Positions 1 to 7,405 of a stretch of 16,299 nucleotides of DNA are shown here, piece by piece (positions within the stretch are counted from its first letter, which is position 1; every line of letters begins with the position of its first letter). Position numbers and translations under genes: made by a program. The notes under the pieces were generated by a model. That model worked only from the letters and a program-made list of their open reading frames with translations, was not told the DNA's origin and searched no databases. Source of the DNA: CAZUAQ01 sp964618455. GTDB lineage: Bacteria; Planctomycetota; Phycisphaerae; UBA1845; PWPN01. The stretch spans positions 1 through 16,299 of the forward strand of contig CAZUAQ010000086.1 in the NCBI GenBank assembly GCA_964618455.1, written 5' to 3'.

Positions 1-1129
1 TGCCCTCCTGGATGATGTCCAGGAAGCTCAGGCCGCGGTTGCGGTACTTCTTGGCAATGGAGACGACCAGACGCAGGTTACCGCCGGAAAGCTTACGCTT
101 GGCATCCTCGTATTCGCCAAAGACGCGACGCATGCGGACGAGACGCTCGCCGAGATCTTCGGCGCTCTCGAGCACCAGCGACTCCATGCCGATGCGTTCT
201 TCCTCCATGGCGATCACGTCTTCCTCGGCGAGCACGGGGCGCTTCGCCTCGGCATCGAGACGGCGATCCAGATCGCGCATCTTGTTGGAGACGGCTTCCA
301 GCTTGCGCATCAGCGGGATGATCCGGCTGGTCCGCAGCGAGAGCTCCTCCAGCAGCTTGGCGATCTTGCGGCGGCGCTGGTTGAGCCGGCGGATGATCTC
401 CTTCTTCGCCTTGGCGCCTTTGCGCGGCGCGTTGAGTTCCTCGAAGTCCTGCTCGTTGAGTTCCATCAGCTTACGGACTGTGCCGAGATTCTCGGGCAGG
501 AGCTTGGTGATGGTGTGCTTGGCCATGGTCTCGGACGTGGAGACCTTCATGGTGCGATCGAACGGCAGACGCCCGTCCTGCACCTGCTGGAGAATGTCGA
601 CCGCCTGGGAAATGCAGTAGTCACTCTCGAGCACCTGCTTGCGGAAGGCCATCCGCGTCAGCTCGATCTTCTTGGCCAGTGCGATTTCCTGGGCACGCGT
701 CAGCAGCGGGATCTCGCCCATCTGCGTCAGGTACATGCGGACCGGGTCGTCGATTCGGCGGGAAGCCGCTTCATCCGGATTGGGCAACTCGGCGATGTCC
801 GCGTCGGGATTCTCCGAACCGTACTCGACCTCGTCCGTGCGAATCGGCTTGACCTTGCTCAGCTTCGCCTTGGCCGTACCGACTTTTTCCTCTTTCTTGC
901 GATCCTCGATCAGGCCGAGCCGCTCGGCCTCGGCTTCGTCGATCATCTCGATGCCGGCGGACTCGAGCTTCATCATGATCATCTCGAGTTTATCCGGGTC
1001 GATGGCCTCGTCGGGAAGGATCTCGTTCATCTCTTCCCACGTGAGATACTTGCGCTGCCGGCCTCGCTCCAGCAGGATCTCCACAGCCAGATCGATGGGA
1101 TCCGACGTCGTCATCACCGTGTCTGTCAT
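1..1129 (-). CDS. rpoD: RNA polymerase primary sigma factor (sigma-70, RpoD/SigA), N-terminal part, truncated by window edge
   Basis: The reading frame is open from an ATG at 1129 to base 1, giving 376 residues with the 3' part outside the window. Residues about 27-62 resemble the end of sigma region 1.1 (YLTWEEMNEILPDE). Residues 128-160 are region 1.2 (DPVRMYLTQMGEIPLLTRAQE), diagnostic of a primary sigma factor. Residues about 161-340 are the charged non-conserved insert, and 342-376 start region 2 (KLSGGNLRLVVSIAKKYRNR), which contacts core polymerase and the -10 element. The ATG at 1129 is preferred to the adjacent one at 1132 because GGAG lies 6 nt upstream of it. It directs RNA polymerase to housekeeping promoters. 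It lies 177 bp downstream of dnaG on the same strand, as in the macromolecular synthesis operon. I see no convincing separate promoter in the gap. The identity is secure; the C-terminal regions 3-4 cannot be seen. Confidence 0.96.
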   Translation of the reverse strand, partial: MTDTVMTTSDPIDLAVEILLERGRQRKYLTWEEMNEILPDEAIDPDKLEMIMMKLESAGIEMIDEAEAERLGLIEDRKKEEKVGTAKAKLSKVKPIRTDEVEYGSENPDADIAELPNPDEAASRRIDDPVRMYLTQMGEIPLLTRAQEIALAKKIELTRMAFRKQVLESDYCISQAVDILQQVQDGRLPFDRTMKVSTSETMAKHTITKLLPENLGTVRKLMELNEQDFEELNAPRKGAKAKKEIIRRLNQRRRKIAKLLEELSLRTSRIIPLMRKLEAVSNKMRDLDRRLDAEAKRPVLAEEDVIAMEEERIGMESLVLESAEDLGERLVRMRRVFGEYEDAKRKLSGGNLRLVVSIAKKYRNRGLSFLDIIQEG

Positions 1130-1306
1130 CATCGTCTCCGTTGCCTAGTCTCAACAATGCCCAATCCATCATGCCCTGACGACCCGCGTCCTCCACGGTG
1201 AACACAGATCACCGCCATCTTCGCGTTTCGTCCCGCCACGCCACGCCTCGTGCCCGGCGTGCCTCATATCTCCAGGGAAGTGCCCTCCACAGCGGGAAGA
1301 CATCCC

Positions 1307-3439
1307 TCAGGTCATTTGTTCGCTTTCTCCTCCAGGCGACTTCGCTTGTTCGGCCTCCACCGGCGCCCGGACTTCGCGCTCCGCCGAAGCGTCACCGGAC
1401 GCCTCTGCATTCGCAATCGCCTTGTCCGGCATGTCACCGGCGTCCTGCAGGAATCGCTGCCTCGCGCGTACCGTCGCGAAGTGCGACGCCTTCAATCCCT
1501 GTGACAGCGCGAGAAGTCGCTCGTCCTCATCCGTGGGCGTCTCGTTTCCGGCCGCGATCTTGCGGGCGCGAATCTCCTGCGCCCACTGCGACGCCCGCCG
1601 GGCCTGCGGATATGCCGACAGGCATGCCAGCGCGCCCTCGATCGTGCCGCGATATCCGCCGCGACGCTCGCCACGCCACTGCAACTCCGTGATCAGGCGG
1701 GCGTAACCCGGTGACTCGAATCGACCGATGAGTTCGTCCAGTCGAAACGGCACGCAGGCCTCGAAAATACGCTTCAATTCCGCCACGATCGACGACAACG
1801 CAGGGTCATCGATTCGACCGGAATCCAGAACCGGCACGACCGCCGGATAATGCTCGGGTGCATTCAGCAGGACCTCGATGATTTCACGGTATGCCCGCTG
1901 CTCGGCGTTGGCGCTGCGCGCCCACACCGGCGTGGCGAACGTGTCGGAATCGGTCCCGCGACTTTCCTCCTCACTCTTCGCGCTTCCCGCTGACGTGCCC
2001 TTTGGCGAAACAGCGAATGCACCTTCCGGGGAAGACACCATATAGGAAGCCGCCGTGTCGGATACCGTGCCGTTTCTTGCAGAAGCAAATGACCCGGATC
2101 GACCTGAACGGTCCCGGGCTCGCGTCCTGATTTGCCGATGCAACTCCTCGGTGGGCAGGGCCAGAATCCCGCCCAGCTGGTTCAGCAGCAAGCCAAGTTG
2201 GATGGAATCCAGTGCCCCCCGGGCCACCCAGTCGGCCAGTTGCTGCAGGTACTCATCGATGGCTCGGCGACGACCGGGACCGCTGTCGGATGCATTGAAC
2301 CGGGCCGCCAACCCATTCCACTTGAATTCTAGCGCTCCGACCGCCTGATTCAACAGCCCATCGAACTCCGATTTTCCGGCCGATAAAAGGTAATCGCAGG
2401 GGTCTTTCCCGCTGGGTACGCGCGCCAGGGCCACGTCCAAACCAGTGGCTATCGTGACGGTAATTGCCCGATCCGCCGCCCGCTGGCCCGCTTCATCCGA
2501 ATCGAACAGCAGGATCACGCGATCCGTGTAACGCTTCAGCAGGCGGGCGTGATTCTCGGTCATGGCGGTGCCCAATGTCGCCACCGTCTCCGGGAAGCCG
2601 CATTGATGGGCCATGATGCAGTCGGTGTAACCTTCGACCACGATCGCCCGCCCGGCCTCGGCAATGCCCTGCCGCGCCTGATCCAGGCCGAACAAGTGTG
2701 AACTTTTATCAAAGAGCATCGTCGCCGGAGTGTTGAGGTACTTGGCGTTATCGTCCCCCAGCGTCCGACCACCGAAGCCCAGAATGCGATTGCCGACGTC
2801 CATGATCGGGAACATCAGGCGCTGCCGGAAGGTGTCGTAATGCCCTCCCGACTGCCGTTCCTTCAGCAACCCCGCCGCCGCCAGCAGCTTCAGATCCACC
2901 TTGTTCCGCTCGGCCTGCCGGACCAGGGACTCGTAACTGTCCACCGCCAAGCCGATACCGAACTTCTCCACCGACTCGGCCGAGATCTGACGCTTTGCGA
3001 CATAATCTCGCGCATACCGGCCGCTCTCATCGTTGTACTGTTTCTGGAAAACGCGCTGGGCCCAGCCATTCGCGCGAGCCAGCTCGCTCTTTCCGAATCC
3101 GCCGCCGGAGCCGTTCGGTCCGCCGGCCGGGTGATATTCCTCATGCTCCAAGGAGATCCCTGCGCGCTCCGCCAGCATCCGCCGCGCTTCGACGAAATCC
3201 ACCTTTTCGCGAAGCATCACGAACGTAAACACGTCGCCACCGGTATTGCAGCCGAAGCATCGAAAGGTCTGTCGGGCGGGATGAACGTGGAAGGAGGGCG
3301 TTTTTTCCTCGTGGAATGGGCAGCACGCCTTGAAACTGCTGCCGCTCCGCGTGAGCGTCAGGTAGCTCCCCACCAGATCCACGATGTCTGCCGCATCGCG
3401 AATTCGTCGGGTTGTCAATTCACGATCAACTGTCGCCAA
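1307..3439 (-). CDS. dnaG: DNA primase DnaG
   Basis: Primase that makes RNA primers for replication with DnaB helicase. From a TTG start at 3439 the protein has 710 residues. The N-terminal CHC2 zinc finger has ligands C40, H43, C61 and C64, the same positions I recall for E. coli DnaG. The Toprim domain shows VVEGYTD (E269) and LLFDSDEAG (D313, D315), the catalytic metal-binding acidic residues. A Ser/Gly-rich linker (roughly 435-520) precedes a C-terminal region expected to bind the helicase. That linker and tail make it over 100 residues longer than E. coli DnaG. The frame stays open upstream to a GTG at 3523, but that codon has no Shine-Dalgarno site, whereas TTG 3439 has GAGG 7 nt upstream and gives the canonical zinc finger spacing. 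It is followed on the same strand by rpoD and probably co-transcribed from the promoter at 3619-3647. Confidence 0.95.
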   Translation of the reverse strand: MATVDRELTTRRIRDAADIVDLVGSYLTLTRSGSSFKACCPFHEEKTPSFHVHPARQTFRCFGCNTGGDVFTFVMLREKVDFVEARRMLAERAGISLEHEEYHPAGGPNGSGGGFGKSELARANGWAQRVFQKQYNDESGRYARDYVAKRQISAESVEKFGIGLAVDSYESLVRQAERNKVDLKLLAAAGLLKERQSGGHYDTFRQRLMFPIMDVGNRILGFGGRTLGDDNAKYLNTPATMLFDKSSHLFGLDQARQGIAEAGRAIVVEGYTDCIMAHQCGFPETVATLGTAMTENHARLLKRYTDRVILLFDSDEAGQRAADRAITVTIATGLDVALARVPSGKDPCDYLLSAGKSEFDGLLNQAVGALEFKWNGLAARFNASDSGPGRRRAIDEYLQQLADWVARGALDSIQLGLLLNQLGGILALPTEELHRQIRTRARDRSGRSGSFASARNGTVSDTAASYMVSSPEGAFAVSPKGTSAGSAKSEEESRGTDSDTFATPVWARSANAEQRAYREIIEVLLNAPEHYPAVVPVLDSGRIDDPALSSIVAELKRIFEACVPFRLDELIGRFESPGYARLITELQWRGERRGGYRGTIEGALACLSAYPQARRASQWAQEIRARKIAAGNETPTDEDERLLALSQGLKASHFATVRARQRFLQDAGDMPDKAIANAEASGDASAEREVRAPVEAEQAKSPGGESEQMT

Positions 3440-3446
3440 CGCCCAG

Positions 3447-3450
3447 CCTC
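3447..3450 (-). promoter_or_regulatory. Ribosome binding site deciding the dnaG start
   Basis: GAGG on the minus strand, 7 nt before the TTG at 3439. Neither the upstream in-frame GTG at 3523 nor the GTG at 3472 has a comparable site. This site and the zinc finger spacing together favour the TTG start. Confidence 0.6.
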
Positions 3451-3618
3451 GACTGAAAAATGATGATGCCACGCCAAGTCTGTGCCACGACCCCTGCGGA
3501 AGTCCCCTCCGAGACAGATCCACGCGGCTACGGCACCGCCAAAATTAAATTTGACAGGAGGTTATACCTTGCGAGCGTCTGCCCGCGCGTCCGTCCTCGC
3601 TCTAAGGGTGGACCGAAA

Positions 3619-3647
3619 AATATAGCACGAGTTTCGGGGTGAAGCAA
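3619..3647 (-). promoter_or_regulatory. Sigma70-type promoter for dnaG-rpoD
   Basis: On the minus strand a -35 box TTGCTT (3642-3647) is separated by exactly 17 nt from a -10 box TATATT (3619-3624). Transcription would start near 3612, giving a leader of about 170 nt before the dnaG TTG. It is the best match in this intergenic region; not experimentally supported. Confidence 0.6.
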
Positions 3648-3685
3648 ATGAACTTAGGGTTTTATCTGAAAATGAGTTACGTCAG

Positions 3686-3708
3686 AAAAACGCATGCAAG
3701 AGCCATGC
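3686..3708 (-). terminator. Weak intrinsic terminator candidate after the radical SAM gene
   Basis: On the minus strand a 5-bp stem (GCATG / CATGC, loop of 7 nt) is followed by GTTTTT. It lies about 100 nt past the stop codon of the radical SAM gene. The stem is short, so termination may be inefficient or the match fortuitous. Confidence 0.35.
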
Positions 3709-3808
3709 CATCGCGTCATGATCGGAATCCGGACACGATAAGTTTGGTATGCAGATTCCCGCGCACGGAATCACCCTATCTTGGCATCACCCGCTTACCC
3801 GGCTTCGA

Positions 3809-5716
3809 TCATGCCGGTGGCTGCACAACCGGGAGCGAAAACGCGCCCTGGTCCGCCGGTTCAAGTGGCTTGCTCACGTGCGGAGGCATGAGCTGAACAC
3901 CGTGCGAGGGCGGCAAAGGATGGTCGATCGCCCAGTTCATCGGCAGCCCGGTATGCGCATCCACCATGGGGATGCGGAGCGGCGGAACGCCTTTGAGCAG
4001 GGTGATGGGCTCGCGCTTCAGTCTCCGGGCCCAGCCATAGAGCTTGGGCGCCGTGATCACCAGGCCGATCTGCCCGATGAACTGGAAGAAGAAGCGTTTC
4101 CAGGAAACGGAATCTTTTTTGATCTTGAAGAGCGACCGCACCGTATTGACCGGATTGTAGAACGAGGCATACGCCCGCAGCAGGTTGATCTGCCGTTCCC
4201 ATGGGCGCGGATGCTCCGATGCCACGATGTGATTGCCGTCGAAGAACGCCTGGGGAATGGGCTTGCCACCGACCGTGTCGTACATGGTGCCGGTCTGCAC
4301 GGCGTCGTCAAAGCTGCGCGTGCCCACTGCCGGCCCGAGGTACGTGCACTGGTATGAGACGGCGCCCTTGTCGAACAGGTACCTGGCCTGATCGATCACG
4401 CCGGCAAGGTCATCCTTGTCGGAGCGCAGCGGTTGCTGATCGCTGTGGATCATCATGACCATCGGCATGATGCCGATCTCGTGAAGGCGGTTAAACAGTT
4501 GCTCGGTCTTGCCGGCGGTCTGCCCCTTGTTGACAAGATCGGCGGTGACGTCCTCGAGACCGAACCAGATCCCGCGCAATCCGCCCTTGCGGCAGAGCGG
4601 CAGAATGTCCTGGTTCTTGTGCACGTCGAACTCGGTCGCTTCCGTGTAGAACTTGATCCGTCGCCCCAGCGCCACACCCTGCGTTTCGGTATTCGCCAGC
4701 TCGGTCATCAGTTCGATGACCGTTTCGCGGCTGTTGAAGAAATTGTCGTCGGTTCCGAAGAAGTTGCGGATACCGAACGTTTCGTAAATATGCTTGATCT
4801 CGGCCGCCATGCGCTGCGGGCTCTTGTGACGCCACGTGCGCTGGTTCACGGCGGGAATAGGGCAATAGTTGCAGTTGAACTTGCATCCGTGCGTGCTGAT
4901 CAGCGAAGCGATCCGCGAGTAGCGACGTACTTTCGAAACGTCGAGCGGCTTCTCGCGCAGACGCGTGCCTTTGTGCGGCGGCTCGAGCATGCGGTACCCG
5001 GCATCGGGAATGGGCAGTTCGTCCAGATCACGCAGCAGACGCTGGATGCCCGTATGCACCGCCACCGGCTGCGGCGTGGGTGTTTCGGCCTTGAGGTAGA
5101 CGACGCCCGGCAGATCGTTGAAGGCCTCCACGCGGCGGGCGCGTTCGAAGGCCTGACGCATGGTCTCGCCCGGTTGGCGGTAATCGAGAATTGTGTCCAG
5201 CAGCGACAGCATGACCGGCGCTTCACCGGTGACCGAGGCGTCGGCGCCGACGTTCGGGCCGGGCCCGAGATCGAAGTAGTCGGTCGGCTCGTAGATCGCT
5301 TTCGGCCCGCCGACGAGAATGAGCGGCCGGTCATCGCCCAGGTTGTGGGCCTCACGAATCAAATCGTATGCCCGGTCGGCGTGGACCTGCATGGCCGAGA
5401 CCATGAGCACGTCCAGCGGCTTTCCGTCGAGCACGGCCTCGCTGGGGCGGAAGTTAGGCGTCCACTGCTGCAGGACGATACGCACGTGCTCGAAACCGGA
5501 GGCGTGGAGCACGTCTCCCAGGGTCCGCACGGAACAGGGCGCCATGCGGTTGTCTGCGTACCAGTAGGGCAGCATGCGGGTTCTTTCGTCGAACGCGTAG
5601 ACGATGCCGATCCGCAGATCGCGCCCACGCGGGTCCTCGCGCATCCGTTGCATGGCGCGCGAGAACTCACCGTCGGGGAGATAGACGTCGTTCGGCTTGC
5701 GTCGTGGCAATTCCAT
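3809..5716 (-). CDS. B12-binding-type radical SAM protein
   Basis: A 635-residue protein. Residues about 35-170 look like a cobalamin-binding Rossmann-type domain (LRIGIVYAF near the start, then LDVLMVSAM and LILVGGP strands). The radical SAM domain follows, with the 4Fe-4S motif CxxxCxxC at C278, C282 and C285 (HGCKFNCNYCP). Later come FFGTDDNFF and the GLRGIWFGLEDV strand typical of the barrel. The family uses S-adenosylmethionine and an iron-sulfur cluster, often with cobalamin, for radical methylations or rearrangements; the substrate here cannot be told. The usual DxHxxG cobalamin-ligand motif is not apparent. An in-frame GTG lies at 5725, but ATG 5716 has GGGT 7 nt upstream. A basic C-terminal part (about 500-600) has hydrophobic and aromatic stretches that could touch the membrane. 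It stands alone on the strand, with long gaps on both sides. Confidence 0.85.
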   Translation of the reverse strand: MELPRRKPNDVYLPDGEFSRAMQRMREDPRGRDLRIGIVYAFDERTRMLPYWYADNRMAPCSVRTLGDVLHASGFEHVRIVLQQWTPNFRPSEAVLDGKPLDVLMVSAMQVHADRAYDLIREAHNLGDDRPLILVGGPKAIYEPTDYFDLGPGPNVGADASVTGEAPVMLSLLDTILDYRQPGETMRQAFERARRVEAFNDLPGVVYLKAETPTPQPVAVHTGIQRLLRDLDELPIPDAGYRMLEPPHKGTRLREKPLDVSKVRRYSRIASLISTHGCKFNCNYCPIPAVNQRTWRHKSPQRMAAEIKHIYETFGIRNFFGTDDNFFNSRETVIELMTELANTETQGVALGRRIKFYTEATEFDVHKNQDILPLCRKGGLRGIWFGLEDVTADLVNKGQTAGKTEQLFNRLHEIGIMPMVMMIHSDQQPLRSDKDDLAGVIDQARYLFDKGAVSYQCTYLGPAVGTRSFDDAVQTGTMYDTVGGKPIPQAFFDGNHIVASEHPRPWERQINLLRAYASFYNPVNTVRSLFKIKKDSVSWKRFFFQFIGQIGLVITAPKLYGWARRLKREPITLLKGVPPLRIPMVDAHTGLPMNWAIDHPLPPSHGVQLMPPHVSKPLEPADQGAFSLPVVQPPA

Positions 5717-6070
5717 GGATGTCACCCAATCTGTTGGTACAGGTCCGTCTCTTGTCGCTCGGGGGCGTTAACGAAGTATCACGTCGCGATTCAACGGCAT
5801 CCGTGCCGCGTATCGATCGCAGACAAGCTTCGATTCCCCCGGGAAGCCGCGCCAGGGTTGCGTCAATGGTCCATTGTAGTCCCGAAGACGCCCATGAGTA
5901 TCCGTCCATCGACGGGCGGGCGTCAGCGGCAACGCGGCACTCCACCGCTCTTGCTTCCCGGACCTCCTGAGCCCGTAAGCCTCGATATCGAGAGAAGATA
6001 GAAGAAATCCGGATCTCCAGGGCCCGCGCACACACTGGATTGTACCTGAAGCCCATCCGGGCGCGAAGGG
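5717..6070. other. Intergenic region upstream of the radical SAM gene
   Basis: I find no convincing gene here. Open frames on both strands cross it, but they lack family motifs and Shine-Dalgarno sites, and some run into the radical SAM gene. It contains a perfect 12-bp palindrome at 5981-5992. Candidate -10 boxes exist on the minus strand (for example TACAAT, revcomp near 5875), but none has a matching -35 box at proper spacing, so the radical SAM promoter is not assigned. Confidence 0.5.
5981..5992. repeat. 12-bp perfect palindrome CTCGATATCGAG
   Basis: A perfect inverted repeat with no spacer, 265 bp upstream of the radical SAM start. It could be a dimer binding site, but a 12-bp palindrome in one window may be chance and no promoter is tied to it. 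Confidence 0.3.
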
Positions 6071-6108
6071 TAAAAGCAAAGCAGGGCGACCTACGTGAGG
6101 TCACCCTG
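6071..6108 (-). terminator. Intrinsic terminator of the RRM protein gene
   Basis: On the minus strand an 11-bp stem (6098-6108 with 6082-6092, one G-U wobble, 5-nt loop) is followed by the T-rich run CTTTGCTTTTA. It is about 115 nt beyond the RRM stop codon. The wobble pairs only in the minus-strand RNA (it would be a C-A mismatch on plus), and the T tract is on the minus side, so orientation is clear. Confidence 0.8.
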
Positions 6109-6223
6109 TGATTATTCCGTGTCGGGGTGGATCGGTTCGCCCTGCCCGTTCGCCCCAGGTGTTCGGGCGTCCCATGCATCCAGAGCGTCCATCCGATCCT
6201 TCCAACCAGGTTTGTTTCCGGGC

Positions 6224-6610
6224 TTACCAGCGATCGCGACCGCCACCATCGCGGCCACGGCCTCCACCGCCACCGCCACGCCCCCCGCCGTAGCCGCCGC
6301 CTCCGCCACGGCCCCCACCGTAGCCGCCACGGCCTCCGCCGCCGCCACCGCCGGGACGCGGAGCCTTGGCACGCGCCTCATTGACCTTCAACTGACGTCC
6401 CCCCACATCCTTGCCGTCCAACGCGTCGATCGCCGCCTGGGCTTCGTCGTCCGAGCTCATCTCGACGAAACCGAAACCTTTGCTCTTCCCGGTCCCGTGG
6501 TCGATGATGATGTTGCAACTCTCCACCGTACCGCATTGAGAGAAGAACTCCTGCAGTTCCGCAGAGGACAGATCGTAACTGAGGTTGCCCACGTACAGTT
6601 TCTTGCCCAT
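6224..6610 (-). CDS. RRM-type RNA-binding protein with glycine/arginine-rich tail
   Basis: A 128-residue protein with one RNA recognition motif (residues 3-80). RNP2 is LYVGNL at 5-10 and RNP1 is KGFGFVEM at 44-51, with the aromatic RNA-stacking residues Y6, F46 and F48 kept. Residues 86-128 are almost only Gly, Arg and a few Tyr (RGG/YGG type), ending in GGRDRW. Single-RRM proteins of this design in cyanobacteria and other bacteria are small RNA-binding proteins, often cold-regulated; the role here is inferred from family. ATG 6610 has GGAG 10 nt upstream; the in-frame GTG at 6619 is only 1 nt from the purine-rich site, too close. The gene has its own promoter (6860-6887), a leader of about 240 nt and a terminator (6071-6108), so it is probably monocistronic. 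Confidence 0.93.
   Translation of the reverse strand: MGKKLYVGNLSYDLSSAELQEFFSQCGTVESCNIIIDHGTGKSKGFGFVEMSSDDEAQAAIDALDGKDVGGRQLKVNEARAKAPRPGGGGGGGRGGYGGGRGGGGGYGGGRGGGGGGRGRDGGGRDRW
6226..6355 (-). repeat. Low-complexity GGC/GGT repeat encoding the Gly/Arg-rich tail
   Basis: On the plus strand this reads as irregular runs of CCGCCACC/CCTCCGCC. It encodes blocks of Gly with RGG and YGG units. Such tracts change length by slippage, so tail length may vary between strains. Confidence 0.75.
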
Positions 6611-6853
6611 TCGATACACTCTCCGCCCGGGCCGGCCTGGAACATTCCGCCGGGCTGCTCCGCTGTGATGACACGAGCGGACCCCGCAGACTTCACCATG
6701 CCCGAAGCACTGAATTCACATGCCCGATTCTCATGAACGTTTACGGCTCATCGAGCGAAGCCGTGATACTGCTTTGTCGAGCTTTGGTGATCGTTCCTGT
6801 TCGCGGAGATGAGCGTCTCTCAGAGAAATGGAGGGATCAGTCAAGTTCGATGT

Positions 6854-6878
6854 CCTGCGAGTATATCTAAATCGCAGG
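6854..6878. promoter_or_regulatory. Inverted repeat overlapping the RRM promoter, possible operator
   Basis: CCTGCGA (6854-6860) and TCGCAGG (6872-6878) are perfect 7-bp inverted copies with an 11-bp centre that carries most of the -10 box and its upstream spacer. A dimeric repressor bound here would block the promoter. In RNA it could not act, since it lies mostly upstream of the predicted start. Confidence 0.4.
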
Positions 6879-6887
6879 GACTGTCCA
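6860..6887 (-). promoter_or_regulatory. Sigma70-type promoter of the RRM protein gene
   Basis: On the minus strand the -35 box TGGACA (6882-6887) is separated by 16 nt from the -10 box TATACT (6860-6865). Both match the consensus at five of six positions. Transcription would start near 6853, giving about 240 nt of leader. Confidence 0.6.
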
Positions 6888-6946
6888 CAGAATTGGCAGT
6901 ACGGCTGAACCCGCTCGCGTGTCGTTAATCGAATGAAAACGACTGT

Positions 6947-7288
6947 TCAGTAGCGGGGAATGGCGGAATCGATTTCAAGCGACCACGCGTCGATTCCCCC
7001 CGCCATGCTCTTGACATCCTCGAAACCCTGCTGGCGCAGAAAGGCGGCAGCATTCAGGCTGCGCTGGCCGTGATGGCAGTGCACGATGACCTTGTCGTCG
7101 GCATGCTCGAGCAGGTGGGGAAGCTGGGACGCGAACTGAGAGAGTGGCACAAGTTTGGCGTCGGGGATGTGGGCCACCTGGTGCTCCTCCACTTCGCGCA
7201 CGTCGAGCAACACGAACGACTCCTCGGTCTCCAGCATCCGCTTCACGTCCTGGACGGACACTTCCCAATCCGGATTCAAGCTCGGCAT
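6947..7288 (-). CDS. Single-domain rhodanese-like protein (sulfurtransferase)
   Basis: A 113-residue cytoplasmic protein forming one rhodanese domain. The active-site loop is CHHGQRS starting at C71, where the Cys would carry a persulfide in the sulfur transfer reaction. LLDVRE near residue 27 is the conserved N-terminal strand and substrate-side motif, and MAGGIDAW near 95 is the typical C-terminal signature. Single-domain rhodaneses act like GlpE or PspE, moving sulfane sulfur from thiosulfate or persulfides to acceptors; the in vivo partner is unknown. ATG 7288 has GGGAG 6 nt upstream. The frame stays open far upstream, opposite the metallo-hydrolase gene, but that extension has no rhodanese homology and is a shadow. 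It is divergent from the metallo-hydrolase gene with 117 bp between starts. Confidence 0.93.
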   Translation of the reverse strand: MPSLNPDWEVSVQDVKRMLETEESFVLLDVREVEEHQVAHIPDAKLVPLSQFASQLPHLLEHADDKVIVHCHHGQRSLNAAAFLRQQGFEDVKSMAGGIDAWSLEIDSAIPRY

Positions 7289-7332
7289 GGCACTCTCCCT
7301 CTCGTCGGCCGGGTGGTAGACTGATCTTCCGG

Positions 7333-7361
7333 AGTGTAAGTCTCGATTCCATGGCCGGCAA
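7333..7361 (-). promoter_or_regulatory. Possible promoter of the rhodanese gene
   Basis: TTGCCG (7356-7361) and TACACT (7333-7338) on the minus strand, 17 nt apart. Each matches the sigma70 consensus at four of six positions, so this is a modest candidate, favoured mainly by its position about 45 bp before the start codon. Confidence 0.3.
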
Positions 7362-7405
7362 TGCAGCGGCAACAAGGACGCTTTCGCCACGATGAAAGGG
7401 CCACC

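Larger units (their letters stand above)
3440..3808. other. 369-bp intergenic region between the radical SAM gene and dnaG
   Basis: It holds the predicted dnaG leader (about 170 nt), the dnaG promoter at 3619-3647 and a weak terminator-like hairpin at 3686-3708. The AT-rich patch at 3541-3570 contains ACCTCCT on the minus strand, which is AGGAGGT on the plus strand. No rpsU gene and no other convincing coding sequence was found on either strand; the short open frames here have no family signature. Confidence 0.6.
6611..6946. other. 336-bp region: RRM gene leader and promoter, and downstream flank of the rhodanese gene
   Basis: Contains the RRM promoter (6860-6887), the overlapping inverted repeat and a leader of about 240 nt. 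The leader includes a 6-bp hairpin (6743-6748 with 6759-6764, loop of 10 nt). Nothing coding is convincing. No clear terminator follows the rhodanese stop, so some read-through into the RRM leader is possible. Confidence 0.5.

Noticed and set aside
12..1201. Plus-strand open frames across the rpoD region
   Set aside because: rpoD on the minus strand, though cut by the window edge, has unmistakable sigma region 1.2 and 2 motifs; the plus-strand products are Ser/Arg-rich or Leu/Asp-rich shadows.
3569..3625. An 18-codon plus-strand frame after a perfect AGGAGG at 3556-3561
   Set aside because: Very short, TTG start, Arg/Ala-rich composition, no resemblance to bS21 or a known leader peptide; recorded only as part of the dnaG leader finding.
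4433..6001. A 522-codon plus-strand open frame opposite the radical SAM gene
   Set aside because: Shadow of the radical SAM gene, whose motifs are clear on the minus strand; the His/Asp/Arg-rich product resembles no family.
5667..6179. A 170-codon minus-strand open frame between the RRM and radical SAM genes
   Set aside because: It overlaps the start of the radical SAM gene, crosses the RRM terminator, is Arg-rich and has no motif or ribosome binding site.
6226..6355. Possible CRISPR or tandem repeat array
   Set aside because: The repetitiveness comes from Gly/Arg codons of the RRM protein tail; there are no regular spacers.
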